In this document: in pieces, positions 1 through 9,005 of the stretch
Layout: every line of letters begins with the position of its first letter
Numbering within the stretch: the first letter of the stretch is position 1
Origin: Heterohyrax brucei
Taxonomy: Eukaryota > Chordata > Mammalia > Hyracoidea > Procaviidae
Direction of reading: 5' to 3'
Assembly (NCBI GenBank): GCA_028571685.1
Contig: CM053140.1
Location: 223,777,323-223,841,322 of the forward strand
DNA length: 64,000 nucleotides
The notes under the pieces: model-generated
The model's input: only the letters and a program-made list of their open reading frames with translations
What the model was told of the DNA's origin: nothing
Databases searched by the model: none
Translations under genes and position numbers: made by a program

Positions 1-143
1 AGCACTGAACTTTGTGTGTTTATATTGAACTTTATGTGTTTTTAGAGTACTTCTGCAACATTAGAAACCAGGATGGAATAGTGGCGACATCTCTTTTAAC
101 AGACTAAGGCCCTGTCTAACATATGTATGTCAGGATACTAACC

Positions 144-336
144 CTTGTTGTTGTTACAGGTGCCATCAAGTTGACCCCAACTCATAGTGACTGCTTGTGA
201 CAGAATAGGTTTCCAGACTGTAATCTTCACCAAACTGATCTTTCTCCATGGAGCTTCTGAGTGGGTGTGAACTTCGAGTCTTTCAGTTATCTTCCAAGAG
301 CTTAACCATTGCACCATGAGAGCTCTCTCCTTACCT
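144..336 (-). mobile_element. AfroSINE-type SINE, minus orientation
   Basis: The stretch opens with a GTT-rich run, continues with a 'gtgccatcaagttgacc...actcatagtgac' block (the SINE right end seen in reverse) and closes with 'gagcttaaccattgcacca', the reverse of the tRNA-like A box. This is the usual order of an AfroSINE read backwards. It is tRNA-derived, transcribed by RNA polymerase III when active, and does not code for protein. It is heavily diverged, and no clean target duplication was identified. Confidence 0.7.
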
Positions 337-542
337 CTAGATAAAGAGAGTTTCCAGGGATGAGACAAACAGTCAGGAGGAAAAGAAGTCCCCACAACAA
401 TACCTACCACCAGCCTACCAAGATATACAACCTGCAGAGGGTAAAGTCGGGCCATGAGATGCACCCACTTAACACATTTTGTAAAATCATTATTGTATGC
501 CAGGAATTATACTGTTTGGGTTTTTTGTTTTGTTTTGTTTAT

Positions 543-790
543 TGTTAGCTACCATCCAGTCATTAGCAACTCCTGCCAATCCCATGTACAATGAAGTGAA
601 ATACTACCTGGTCCTGCACCGTCCCCATGATAGGTTGGGATCAGACCATTGTGCTCTATCGGGCTTTCTTTGGCTGATAACTGGAAGTAGATCACTAGGC
701 TCTTCTTCCTACCTATCTCAGTCTGGAAGCTCCACTGAAATGTGTTTAGCTGATGTTTAACAATATACAATTCTCCTCTGACAGGCAGTG
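543..790 (-). mobile_element. Composite SINE body (RTE-related), minus, tRNA head missing
   Basis: Read in reverse, this contains a block near 690-745 ('gtggagcttccagactgaga...aggaagaagagcc...gatctacttcc') that also occurs in the 5' UTR of the full-length RTE at 34304-34370. It then carries an RTE/AfroSINE-like 3' end and a short tail next to the 'gttttgttttgttt' run. The copy near 7938-8200 shows the same body with a tRNA-Gly-like head, which is absent here. I infer a truncated member of a tRNA-Gly/RTE composite SINE family. Confidence 0.6.
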
Positions 791-839
791 GCAAGACAGC
801 AAAAAGGAAACAGCCAATCTCTGTCTTCAAAGAGCTCAT

Positions 840-1395
840 AGCATAATGGGAAAGTCTGACACATTCTTTAAAACCCTATTATAAAATGCTATAGGATTAT
901 AGAGGAATGAACAATCTATTTGGTCTGGGATTGGGTGGAGAAATCAGAAAAGTCTTCAGAGATAGAGATCACTTCAACTTGCCCGTGAGGGATGGCCACA
1001 AACTCATTCCAGGCACACAAGCAGCAGCAGAAAGGGCAGTACAAAGGAAATACAAGCAAAGAGATGCAAAAATATGTGGATGGAGGATCATTGCTGTCCT
1101 ATCTCTTTTTCTAGACTTTTGCCTCCCGGATGCTGCTACTTCTCTCCTTTATGCATCCCTGCCCCTACCTGGAGCTCCTAGGCTGAGTCTTCTAGAGCAA
1201 GTGTCCCATGCTTTGGGCTCACTACCATCATTTATTTCTCTAGAGCTTTTCTCTCTAAAAAGAGTATTATTTACTACTTTCTCTGCTTGCCTCATATCAG
1301 ATAATAGAGGTGAAAGGACCTTCCAATTTATAAAACCATATACACAGTTCATTTTTAAGATATGATTTAAAAAGTCTATCCAACAGCATCATACA
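840..1395. other. Unannotated, no gene supported
   Basis: I see no clear gene or recent repeat. A 152-codon open frame on the plus strand (907-1365) has no recognisable domain and its composition matches the surrounding non-coding DNA. The part near 900-1060 vaguely resembles very old interspersed repeat sequence, too diverged to name. Confidence 0.4.
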
Positions 1396-1399
1396 GAGG

Positions 1400-1675
1400 T
1401 TTCTTCCTCCCATCCCTGTGCACTTGGTCCTTGACTAGTGTTTCTTCTTCCCTAAACTACTTTAAAAGTGACTGAATGGTCTCTTGCCTCAGATGTTTTC
1501 TTCTACTGCACTGCCCACTAAGATTTAGAAAGTCTGCTTTCTAAAATGCAAAGCTGATGCTATACCTTCTCCTGTTTGAAAACCTTCCTTGGCTACAGGT
1601 GCACCGAAGTGTTTAAAGCTTTCATGTCTTGACCATCTTATTTAATACTGCAATCTGCCTTCTCCCTACAGTCCC
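1400..1675 (+). mobile_element. L2 LINE fragment
   Basis: The run around 1545-1670 follows the known L2 3' region in order: a 'aatgcaaagctgatgctat' block, 'cttctcctgtttgaaaaccttcc', 'tggctacagg', then a pyrimidine-rich stretch. It is an ancient, pan-mammalian, immobile CR1-type LINE relic. Boundaries are approximate. Confidence 0.6.
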
Positions 1676-1684
1676 AATGGCTGT

Positions 1685-2640
1685 ATTCCAGGACTGCTGC
1701 AACAAATTATCACAGACTCAGTATCTTATAACTACAGAATTTGTTCTTTCATATGTCTGAAGGCCAGATGTCTAAAATCAATGGGGCAATTGGGCTATGC
1801 TTCTCCAAAGACTCTAGGAGACATTCTTCCATTACTCTTCCAGTCACTGGTGGTTCCAGGAATTCCTTGGATTGGGGTTGCATATTTTCAGTTGTCTGCA
1901 TCTTCACACAGTCTTCTCATCTTCTCTCTTACAAAGACACTTGCCGTTGGATTTAGGGCCTACCTTGGTAATCCACAATGATCTCAAGAATCCAAATTAA
2001 ATGACTTCTACAAAGACCCTTTATTTTTCTCAAATAAGATGACATTCAGAGATTCCAAGGTTTGGAGGGTGTCATGGTTGGAATTGTGTCCCCCCAAAAA
2101 TGTGTGCACCCACGTGGCTGGGATATGGTTCCCAGTATCTTGGGACTGTCCTCCATTGTGTGGTTTTGCTAACCTGTATGTTAAAGGATTAGGGTGGGGC
2201 TGTGAATTCCTGCTGTGGGGGGAGTTTCCCTGGAGTATGGCTTGCCCCACTCTTAATGCTTTTAGTTTGCAAGGAATAAAAGGAAAAAGAAACAAAGGAC
2301 AATTTGAGAACCTTGCTACCATCAAGCAAGCAGCACCGGGAACAGAGCGCATCCTTCAGACCAGAGGTTCTTGCATGAGGATGCTCCCTGGACAAAGACT
2401 GATGCAATACCAGACTCTCCTCCAGAGCTGACAAGGAGAAAGTCTTTCCCTGGAGCGGACACTCTGAATATGGACTTGCAACCTACCGGACTGTGTAAGA
2501 ATAAATCTTTCTTTGTTAAAGCCATCCACTCTGTGGTATTTCTGTTAGAGCAGCCTAGCTGACTAAAACAGAGGGGGACATATCTTTTAGGAAGGCACCA
2601 GGAAGGCCACCACACACCTGATCCTGACCTATCTCTTTTA
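1685..2640 (-). mobile_element. MLT1-like MaLR LTR, minus, split by a younger LTR
   Basis: The order 'ctgctgcaacaaattatcaca', 'ctacagaatttgttctttcatatg', 'ctgaaggccagatg', a C/T-rich centre and 'attccaaggtttggaggg' matches an MLT1-type (ERVL-MaLR) LTR in reverse. It is interrupted by the LTR at 2070-2570, and the duplicated GAGGG lies in its end sequence. No internal retroviral genes are present. Confidence 0.6.
2070..2570 (+). mobile_element. Solo MaLR/ERVL-like LTR with 5-bp target duplication GAGGG
   Basis: The element begins TGTCATGG and ends ACTAAAACA. It contains an 'agaataaatctttctttg' polyadenylation region and is flanked by GAGGG at 2065-2069 and 2571-2575. A 5-bp duplication and TG...CA ends are typical of ERVL and MaLR LTRs. 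Its closing 'ggtatttctgttagagcagcctagctgacta' resembles the MLT1 right end. No internal region remains, so it is either a solo LTR left by recombination or a relic. It is the reference copy for about ten related LTRs in this window. Confidence 0.8.
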
Positions 2641-2654
2641 TTTATAGCATGTAT

Positions 2655-2686
2655 GGTGGCACTTGGCTGGCTTGGATGATCTAGCA
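2655..2686 (+). mobile_element. Possible tail-only SINE micro-insertion
   Basis: The string 'tggtggcacttggctggctt' matches the right end of the 'ggcacttggctggc' SINE subfamily and nothing else of the SINE is present. TAGCAT occurs just before and just after it, a possible short target duplication. The duplication is too short to be decisive. Confidence 0.45.
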
Positions 2687-2734
2687 TACTTTATAATTTT
2701 TTTATTAATTACAATTATTTTTTTATTGTCTGTC

Positions 2735-2850
2735 TTTATCTGCAAAACTACAAACTTCACAAGGCTCAGTTTTTTATTGTTATTAATTGCTTTGTTTCAA
2801 GCACCTAAAACAGTGTGTAACGCAATGTAGAAACTTAACAAATACATTTT
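2735..2850 (+). mobile_element. L2 3' end fragment
   Basis: The order 'gtctgtctttatctgcaa...acaaacttcacaaggctcag' followed by 'caagcacctaaaacagtgtgtaac' and 'aacttaacaaataca' is the eroded L2 3' terminus ('gcctagaacagtgcctgg...caataaat'). It is ancient and non-coding. Confidence 0.55.
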
Positions 2851-2896
2851 AAAGTGTTAGATGATTCTTCTACCTTATTATTTTGCCTAGAAACAG

Positions 2897-3099
2897 TCCA
2901 GGAGCCGTGGTGGTACAATTAAAGCTCTTGGCTGCTAACCAAAAGTTTTTTAGCTCAAACTCACCAGCTGTTCCATGGTAGAAAGATGTTGCAGTCTGCT
3001 TCTGTAAAGATCACAGCCTTGGAAACTTAATATGGAAGTTCTACTCTGCTCTATAGGGTTGCTATGATCAGAATCAACTCAATGGCAGGCAGTGGGTCA
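2897..3099 (+). mobile_element. AfroSINE, plus orientation
   Basis: It begins 'aggagccgtggtggtacaatt', the SINE 5' end with the A-box region, runs through 'ggctgctaaccaaaagtt' and the long-form block 'tgcttctgtaaagatcacagcc', and ends 'gggttgctatgatcagaatcaactcaatggca'. This is a nearly complete but diverged copy. Confidence 0.8.
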
Positions 3100-3474
3100 G
3101 AACAATCTTGAGGTAAATACTGACAGAAAGAGTAACATATTATACAGGGTGGAGTTTGAAATTGAAGACTTGCATTTAATCCAAATCTTTCCAGTTTCTA
3201 ACTGGATAACATCCAGTGAGTCATATTGCATTATTCAGTTGTGTATAATCATAGAACGTGTGCATAGGATGCACACAGTGATTCCTATATAGCACAGTTG
3301 CAAAGAGCACAGGAAAAATAAATCAACAGAAAAAAAACCCAAAAGTTATAAAGTCAATATAATTAATAATCAAGGACATGACAACAGCTATTTTAAATAA
3401 ATACAGATTTTGGGCTTACAAGTCTGTTACAACGGGTCAGCTTTGCTTCAGTGCAAAAGTAGCTATCAACAATG

Positions 3475-3885
3475 CTCAAGGGTACACACAATCTTCATTT
3501 GCCATAGCCAAAATCTGGAAACAAATAAATATCATTTCATCAGTGAATGGATAAACAGTTGTGGTACACCTCTACAATAGATTACTACTTTGCAATAAAA
3601 TACTTTATGGGGCAGTTTTTCTCTGGCCTCTAGGGTCATCATGAGTCAGATCTGACTCGACAGCACTGGGTGTATGTGTGTGTTGCAATAAAAATTAATA
3701 GACCACTGAAATATACAATAAAATGGATGTGTTTCAAGAACATTATGTGAAAAAAAGCTAGTTGCACAATGTTCTATACTGTATGATTGCCTTTACATAA
3801 AGTTCTGAAAAGGCAAATCCCTAGTGAAAGAAAGTAGAAGCATATTTTTGGTTCACAGGGAAGTAGGAGCGAGAGCATCAACTGT
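3475..3885 (+). mobile_element. Old L1 3' UTR, plus, split by a SINE tail
   Basis: Blocks such as 'aaatctggaaacaaataaat', 'gtgaatggataaacagttgtgg', 'tagattactactttgcaataaaa' and, after the interruption, 'atggatgtgtttcaagaacattatgtga' and 'actgtatgattgcctttaca' are in the order of mammalian L1 3' sequence. It hosts the micro-insertion at 3601-3682. Confidence 0.7.
3601..3682 (+). mobile_element. 5'-truncated SINE tail, 82 bp, with 11-bp duplication
   Basis: Only the right part of the SINE is present ('tttatggggcag...agggtcatcatgagtcagatctgactcgacagcactggg' and a TG-rich tail). TTGCAATAAAA occurs at 3590-3600 and again at 3683-3693, immediately flanking the insert, inside L1 sequence that continues on both sides. 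This supports true target-primed insertion of a truncated copy. Confidence 0.8.
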
Positions 3886-3905
3886 GAAGAGGTCTGAAAG
3901 AACTA

Positions 3906-5169
3906 CGAGGTCTGACAACTAAATTCCTGAACTTGCCACCATGTACTTACCTTGGCAGCATTGTACGAACAACTGGGTAAAGCTTCATAACTTTGGTATA
4001 TCAATGTCTCACAACTGTGCTCATGTCAATTTGAGGCTCTGTCTTGCTGAGTGGTGTTCATTATTGTGTGTTTTTGTGTGCTGTTGAGAGAATGTTGGAA
4101 CTTCCTTTAGAGTAACAAAATACCACTAAATTTATGGTTAAACTTGGCAAGAGTGGAAATGAAATCAGAAACTTGTTAGTCCGTGTTTACAGAGATAATG
4201 CTGTGAAGAAAATATTGATCAAATGTTTTTCTAAGGGGAAAGTGTCAATGATGAAGAGAGGTCAGGGCAGTCAATAACAAGTGGAACTGATGAAAACATT
4301 GCAAAAATTTGTTGACTTGTGTATCAAATCATCAGCTGACTGTGAGAAGCATGGCAGACCAAGTAAACATTGATAAAGAGACAGAAAGTTCTTAACTGAA
4401 AATCTTGGCATGAGAGAGGTATATGCAAAAAAGATCCCTAAGGAGCTCACCAATGAACAAAAGCAAAAGAGAGTCAAAGTTTTCCAAGATGTTTTTGAGA
4501 GGCAAGATGATGCTTGGGGCCATGTTATCACTGGTGATGAAACATGAGTGTACCAATATGACCTTGAAACAAAGCATCAAACTGCGCAGTGTAAGTCGGC
4601 GAATTCTCCGTGACCAAAAATGTTTGTCAGTCCAGTCAAGAGCCAGAATGCTATTGCTAAACTTTTTTTTTTAGTATCAGAGGGATTGTTCATTATGAAT
4701 TTGTATCACTTGTAAAGTTAATCCAGTTTATTGTTTGGAATCACTGAAAAGTCTGCATGAAAAATTTAGATGAAAATGACTGGAACTTCTCGCCAACAGC
4801 TCAAATGGCTTTTGCATCACAACAATGCACCACATCATATGGCACTGTCTGTGAGGGAGTTTCTAGCCAGTAAACAATAACTGACCTACCCCCAATGACT
4901 TTTTTCTTTACCTGAAGATAAAGGTAATATTGAAATATTGAAAGGAAGACATTTTGATGACATTCAGGGTGTTAAGGGAAATACGATGAGAGCTCTGATG
5001 GTCATTCCAGAAAAAGAGTTCCAAAATTGCTTTAAAGATGGATTAGTTGCTGGCATTGGTACATAGCTTCCCAAGGGTAATACTTCAAAGATGATCATAG
5101 TGATAGTCATCAATGAGGTATGTAGCACTCTTTCTCAAGTGAGTTCATGGATCTGTTTGTTAGACCTCA
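3906..5169 (+). pseudogene. Full-length mariner transposon with dead transposase
   Basis: A 1264-bp element has inverted ends ('cgaggtctgacaactaaatt' at the left, its degenerate complement at the right) and TA on both sides (3904-3905, 5170-5171), as expected for Tc1/mariner. The interior encodes a mariner transposase relic in several frames: a helix-turn-helix-like N-terminal region near 4130-4420, a GDET block at 4533-4544 and a PND block near 4900. The codon after GDET-like sequence is TGA at 4545-4547. The block usually read as HDN shows asparagine in place of the second catalytic aspartate at 4821-4823. Frameshifts are frequent. It cannot encode an active transposase. Confidence 0.85.
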
Positions 5170-5288
5170 TATTTGGAGTGACAAATACATTCAATGTCAT
5201 AATTGGGATGATTATTACAAAACTGCTCATATTTTTAAAAACTCTTCAAACTCTCTACTTTAAAAAACAAAAAATCCATGTTGCTGTT

Positions 5289-5731
5289 TGTTGCCAAACC
5301 AAAGGAAGTTTGTTCTGCCTGTCACTGCCTGCAACCAAAATTCATAGATGGAGGATCAAGGTGCAAGCAATGCTTTCTTAACAGATAAGCACGCAAACCT
5401 GAGAAAGAGTGAAAATAGCTTCTCCAAGACTGTCCCACTTGGGTTACAATTCCAGTGGTTTTCTTAGCCAGATTTCAAAGGGATTGGCACCTGAAGATTG
5501 TCACAGAACAATAATAGTGAGTCACAAGATTCCATTACATTTTATCAAACAGTGTGAATTATCCTAAATTTCATTATCTCTCTGAGATCTTGGAATAATC
5601 AATTACTACCCTGGAGATGGGAAGAGGAATGCAGCCCTCCCCATCCAGTTTGGAGGTGATGATTAGGGCAGGAGATGGAATATAGTTTAACAACCTAAGT
5701 GACTTTTATTAGATTCTTATATTCACTAACA
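5289..5731 (-). mobile_element. ERV LTR, minus; second copy at 28400-28837
   Basis: The reverse complement aligns by eye along its whole length with 28400-28837. Shared blocks include 'gtcacttaggtt', 'taattcacactgtttgata' (allowing changes), 'aaaccactgga', 'gtgacaggcagaa' and the terminal 'tttggcaaca'. TG...CA ends are visible. No internal genes flank it. The class is not certain from the LTR alone. Confidence 0.65.
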
Positions 5732-5734
5732 GAT

Positions 5735-5876
5735 TGAATGATTCTGACTCATAGTGACCCTACAGAACACAGTAGAACTGTCACATGGAGTTTCCAAGGA
5801 GCAACCAGTGAATTCAAACTGCCAGCCCACTTGATTAAGCATCAAACTCTTAACCACTGAGCCACCATGGCCCTTT
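5735..5876 (-). mobile_element. AfroSINE, minus orientation
   Basis: It reads 'gattctgactcatagtgaccctacagaac...gtagaactgtcacatggagtttccaaggagc' and ends 'aaactcttaaccactgagccaccatggcc', a reversed AfroSINE with its tRNA-like head at the right. It abuts the end of the ERV LTR at about 5731. Confidence 0.75.
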
Positions 5877-5929
5877 ACTTCAGAAAAATTGAGAGCACAC
5901 TTTCAAAGTAGATTTTAAAAGAATCAATT

Positions 5930-6520
5930 ACAGAGATCTTAAAAATTAACCATTTGAGAATTGAAAGACTCCATGTTATTGCTGTTGTGTGACAGTTGGG
6001 CTAAAAACCACAATGGACACAGTTGAAAACTGAATCAGTAAGTTGGAGGATAATGAAGGAGGACTGTGTCAAAACATTGCCTAACATTTAAATAGTGAAA
6101 ATAAGGGTGTAGTTAAGAAATTAACAAAGAAGACGTGAAAATTTTAACTTTATTCTAATAGGAACTCCAAGTGTAGAAAACAACAGAAATGGTCTCCTGT
6201 AATTTTGAGAATAGGTCTTGTTTTATTATTTTGATTAATTACTTCCTTTAAATGACAAAAAAAACTAATCAGTAAATTCAAAACACAAGAAGTAGACTCA
6301 TGGAAATATTTGCAAATATGTGACAATGTATTAGCATTTATAATACTTAAAAAGCAACCTCAAATCCGTAAGAAAAAGCCAGCCAATTCAACAGAGAAAT
6401 GAGAAAGGGGAAAAGACAATTTGTCAAGCAAGTCTATGAAAATATGCTCACTTTCACAAGTGATGAGAGGAAATAAAAAAGAAAGCTATTATAATAAGAC
6501 ATTGTGAAACCTGTGAGACA
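5930..6520 (+). mobile_element. Ancient L1/HAL1-derived sequence
   Basis: Near 6020-6060 'gttgaaaactgaatcagtaagttggagg' resembles the coiled-coil region of L1 ORF1. Around 6350-6480 the order 'tcaaatccgtaagaaaaagccagcc...tgaaaatatgctcactttcacaagtgatgagagg' resembles the L1 ORF2 C-terminal region. The direct step from ORF1-like to late ORF2-like sequence may mean a HAL1-like element or a deletion. Confidence 0.45.
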
Positions 6521-6578
6521 TGGAACTTGACTGAACCATTTAATTTTCTAGATCCTACAAGTTTTCTGGCTTTGGCAA

Positions 6579-7104
6579 TGTCATGTACTGAATTCTGCCC
6601 CCCCAAATATAGGTGTAGCCATGTGTCTGGGCCATGATTTCCAGTATCTTGTAGTTGTCCTCCATTTTGTGATTTTTCCTATGCTGTATGTTAAAGGATT
6701 AGTGTGGGACTGTAAATCCCTCCATAGGATCACCTCCCTGCTCCACTGTAAAGAGAGTTTCCCTGGAGTATGGCTTGCACCACCCTTAATCCTTTTGTCC
6801 CACAAGAAATAAAAGGAAAGGGAAGCAAGTAGAGAATGGGGAACTTTACACCACCAAGAAAGCAGCACCAGGAGAAGAGCGCATCCTACAGGCCTGAGGT
6901 TTTTGTGTCAAGATGCTCCCTGGACAAAGACTGATGCAATACAGGACTTTCCTCTAGAACTGACAAGGGGAAAAGCTGTCCCCTGGAGTGGACATCTTGA
7001 ATTTGGACTTGTAGCCTACCAGACTGTGTAAGAATAAACTTTCCTTTGTTAAAGCCATCCACTCGGTGGTATTTCTGTTAGAGCAGCACTAGCTGACTGA
7101 AACA
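6579..7104 (+). mobile_element. Solo MaLR/ERVL-like LTR with duplication GGCAA
   Basis: The element starts TGTCATGTACTG and ends GACTGAAACA. GGCAA lies immediately before (6574-6578) and after (7105-7109). It shares the whole block order with 2070-2570, including 'tatgttaaaggattagtgtgggac', 'agagtttccctggagtatggc', 'gcagcaccaggagaagagc' and an 'aataaactttcctttg' polyadenylation region. Confidence 0.85.
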
Positions 7105-7147
7105 GGCAAGGTGTAGTCCTTCCAATTTTCTATAGCTTGTTTTAGTA

Positions 7148-7175
7148 GGACAGACTCGACGGCACTTGGCTGGCA
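7148..7175 (+). mobile_element. 28-bp SINE-tail micro-insertion with 8-bp duplication
   Basis: The insert consists only of the last bases of the SINE ('gactcgacggcacttggctgg'). TTTTAGTA is present at 7140-7147 and again at 7176-7183. This is the shortest convincing tail-only insertion in the window. Confidence 0.7.
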
Positions 7176-7387
7176 TTTTAGTAAGAAGTATTTTTCTTTC
7201 TCTGACAGTTTTCCATCTTACACAGGTTCTGACTTTCACATGTTTTTACTGTATATTTTTTGTTCCATCATATTTTCAAATAAAAACAATATAATAAATG
7301 GGGCATACTTAGATACTATGGAGTATTGAAAAGCTATCAAAAATCAAAGTATGAAAATGTTTTGATTCCTCAAAGTCACTTCTGGGA

Positions 7388-8200
7388 ATCTGTTGTTGAT
7401 AGTGTTGTTAGATGCCATCAAGTTGACCTCTGTATTAGTTATCTAGTGCTTCTACAACAGAAATACCCCAAGTGGATGGCTTTAACAAAGTGAACTTTAT
7501 TCTCTTAAAGTCTCAGAGGCTAGAAGTCCAAATTCAGGAGGGCAGACACAAAGGAAAGATTTCTCTCTCAGCTTTGAGGAAAGTCCTTGTCATTAGTCTT
7601 TCCCAGCCAAGGAGCTACCCTGTGCAGGGACTTCAGGTCTATAGCAGGCACTATTCTCCTGGCTCATGTGGTATGACTTCTCCATGTCTCTCTTCTCACT
7701 TTCCTCTTTTATATCTCAAAAAAGACTGATTTAAGATACAACCTAATCATGTGATTGAGTCCTGCCACGTTAACACAACTGCTGCTAATCCCACCTTATT
7801 AACATCATAGAGGCAAAATTTACAACACAGATGATTCACATCAGATGACAAAATGGTGGACAATCACACCATACAAGGCATCATGGCCAGGCCAAATTGA
7901 TACACATTTGGAAGGGGGCACAATTCAATCCTTAACAGTTCATGACTCATGGTAACACCATGTACAATGAGATCAGACAGATGTGACCCATTGGCTCATT
8001 TTCAGAAGTAGATCACCAGGCCTTTCTCCCTAGACTAATTTAGACTGGAGCTCTGCTGAAACATATTCATTATCATAGAAGTACACAAGCCTCCACTGAC
8101 AAAACTGCAGTGATTATGCATGAAGTTCATTGGCCAGTGTTTCAACCCAGTTCTCCCACAGGAAAGGCAAGAATTCTACCACTTCCCTCTCTAGGGATGT
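7388..8200 (-). mobile_element. tRNA-Gly-headed composite SINE, minus, split by an LTR
   Basis: The parts are 7388-7430 ('gttgttagatgccatcaagttg', the RTE-like tail) and 7938-8200. In the second part 'agaagtagatcaccaggcctttctccctag...ggagctctgctgaaaca' matches the RTE 5' UTR in reverse. The right end, 'attggccagtgtttcaaccc...aggcaagaattctaccact' at about 8127-8185, is the reverse of a tRNA-Gly-like sequence (compare 'gtggtagaattcttgcct'). The LTR at 7431-7937 separates the parts. I infer a SINE with a tRNA-Gly head and an RTE-derived body and tail. Confidence 0.6.
7431..7937 (-). mobile_element. MaLR/ERVL-like LTR, minus, inside a SINE
   Basis: It begins 'tgtattagttatctagtgcttctacaac' and ends 'gggggcacaattcaatccttaaca', the reverse of the family ends. 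The reversed polyadenylation region ('aagtgaactttattctctt') lies near the left. The middle differs from the 2070-type copies, so this is another subfamily. No clean target duplication is visible. Confidence 0.7.
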
Positions 8201-8580
8201 ATCTTCAAGAAATTTTATCTATAGATACATAGATAGAATAAGGACCACATATAAGAGCAAGAAGTTGGAAACAACATAAATGTCTAATAGAGCACATTTT
8301 ATACTGTAAAATACTAGATCTGAACATATGTTACATTTGTGAAATATAAAAACTAAGTATTACAGCATTACACAAACGCACACTTACACACGGTGTGCTC
8401 TGAGTAACATTAACAGAAAGATAGACAGGTAAACTATACACATATACTAATGCATGTAGGGACAGTGTGGAACAGTGTTTGCTACCATGTTAAAGTGGCA
8501 ACGAGAAATGGAGTTGTGATAAAGGAGATTTTTCTCATTTTGTTCTATTTGCTAATTAGTAATTCTTCTCCCATGAGGTT

Positions 8581-8745
8581 CTAGAGCCCTGGTGGCACAG
8601 TGGTTAGGAGCAATGGCTACTAACAATAATATTAACAGTGTGAACCCATCAGATGCTTTCTGGAAACTCTGTGGGACAGTTCTTCTCTGTCTTACAGAGG
8701 TTGCTATGAGTTGGAATTGACTCAGTGGCAATGATTGGTCGGTTG
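8581..8745 (+). mobile_element. AfroSINE, plus orientation
   Basis: It starts 'agagccctggtggcacagtggtta', where TGGCACAGTGG is a good A-box match, and ends 'ttgctatgagttggaattgactcagtggca'. It is close to full length, with part of the B-box region changed. Confidence 0.85.
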
Positions 8746-8807
8746 TATGAAGTTCTAGATGAATAAGAACTCACAGCAACAATGGCAAAGAAAATTATAG
8801 CACCAAT

Positions 8808-9005
8808 TACTATTGTTGTTGTTGTTATGTACCATCAAATTGGTTCCAACACAGCAATCCTATGTACAACAGATTGAAGCATTATCTGGTCTTGCATCAT
8901 CCTCACAATCATTACTATGTTTGAGCACATTCTTGCAGCCGCTGTGTCAATTCATCTTGTTGAAGGTCTTCCTTTTTCATGGACCCTCCACTTTACCAAA
9001 CATTG
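8808..9005 (-). mobile_element. RTE LINE 3' end, minus, 5'-truncated
   Basis: It opens with a GTT tandem tail and 'atgtaccatcaaattggttcc', then 'cctatgtacaacagattgaagc', 'tgcatcatcctcacaatcattactatgtttgagc', and 'cttgttgaaggtcttcc...tactttaccaaaca' type sequence. This is the same order as the RTE 3' end at 19775-19990. Only the non-coding 3' end and the last part of the ORF are retained. Confidence 0.7.

Larger units (their letters stand above)
7240..8570 (+). mobile_element. Old L1M-type 3' region, interrupted by a SINE and an LTR
   Basis: Before the interruption it reads 'caaagtcacttctgggaatc'. After it come 'ggatgtatcttcaagaaatttt', 'gaagttggaaacaacataaatgtc' and an AT-rich 3' UTR with 'gaacagtgtttgctaccatg'. 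This order fits an old L1 3' end. Between about 7388 and 8200 it is occupied by a SINE which is itself split by an LTR, giving three insertion ages. Confidence 0.55.

Noticed and set aside
907-1365. 152-codon plus-strand open frame
   Set aside because: No recognisable domain, low-complexity or codon-bias support, and it lies among ancient repeats. Frames of this length are expected by chance in 64 kb.
8127-8185. Possible functional tRNA-Gly gene
   Set aside because: The sequence is too diverged and is joined to a SINE body, so it is a SINE head rather than a gene.
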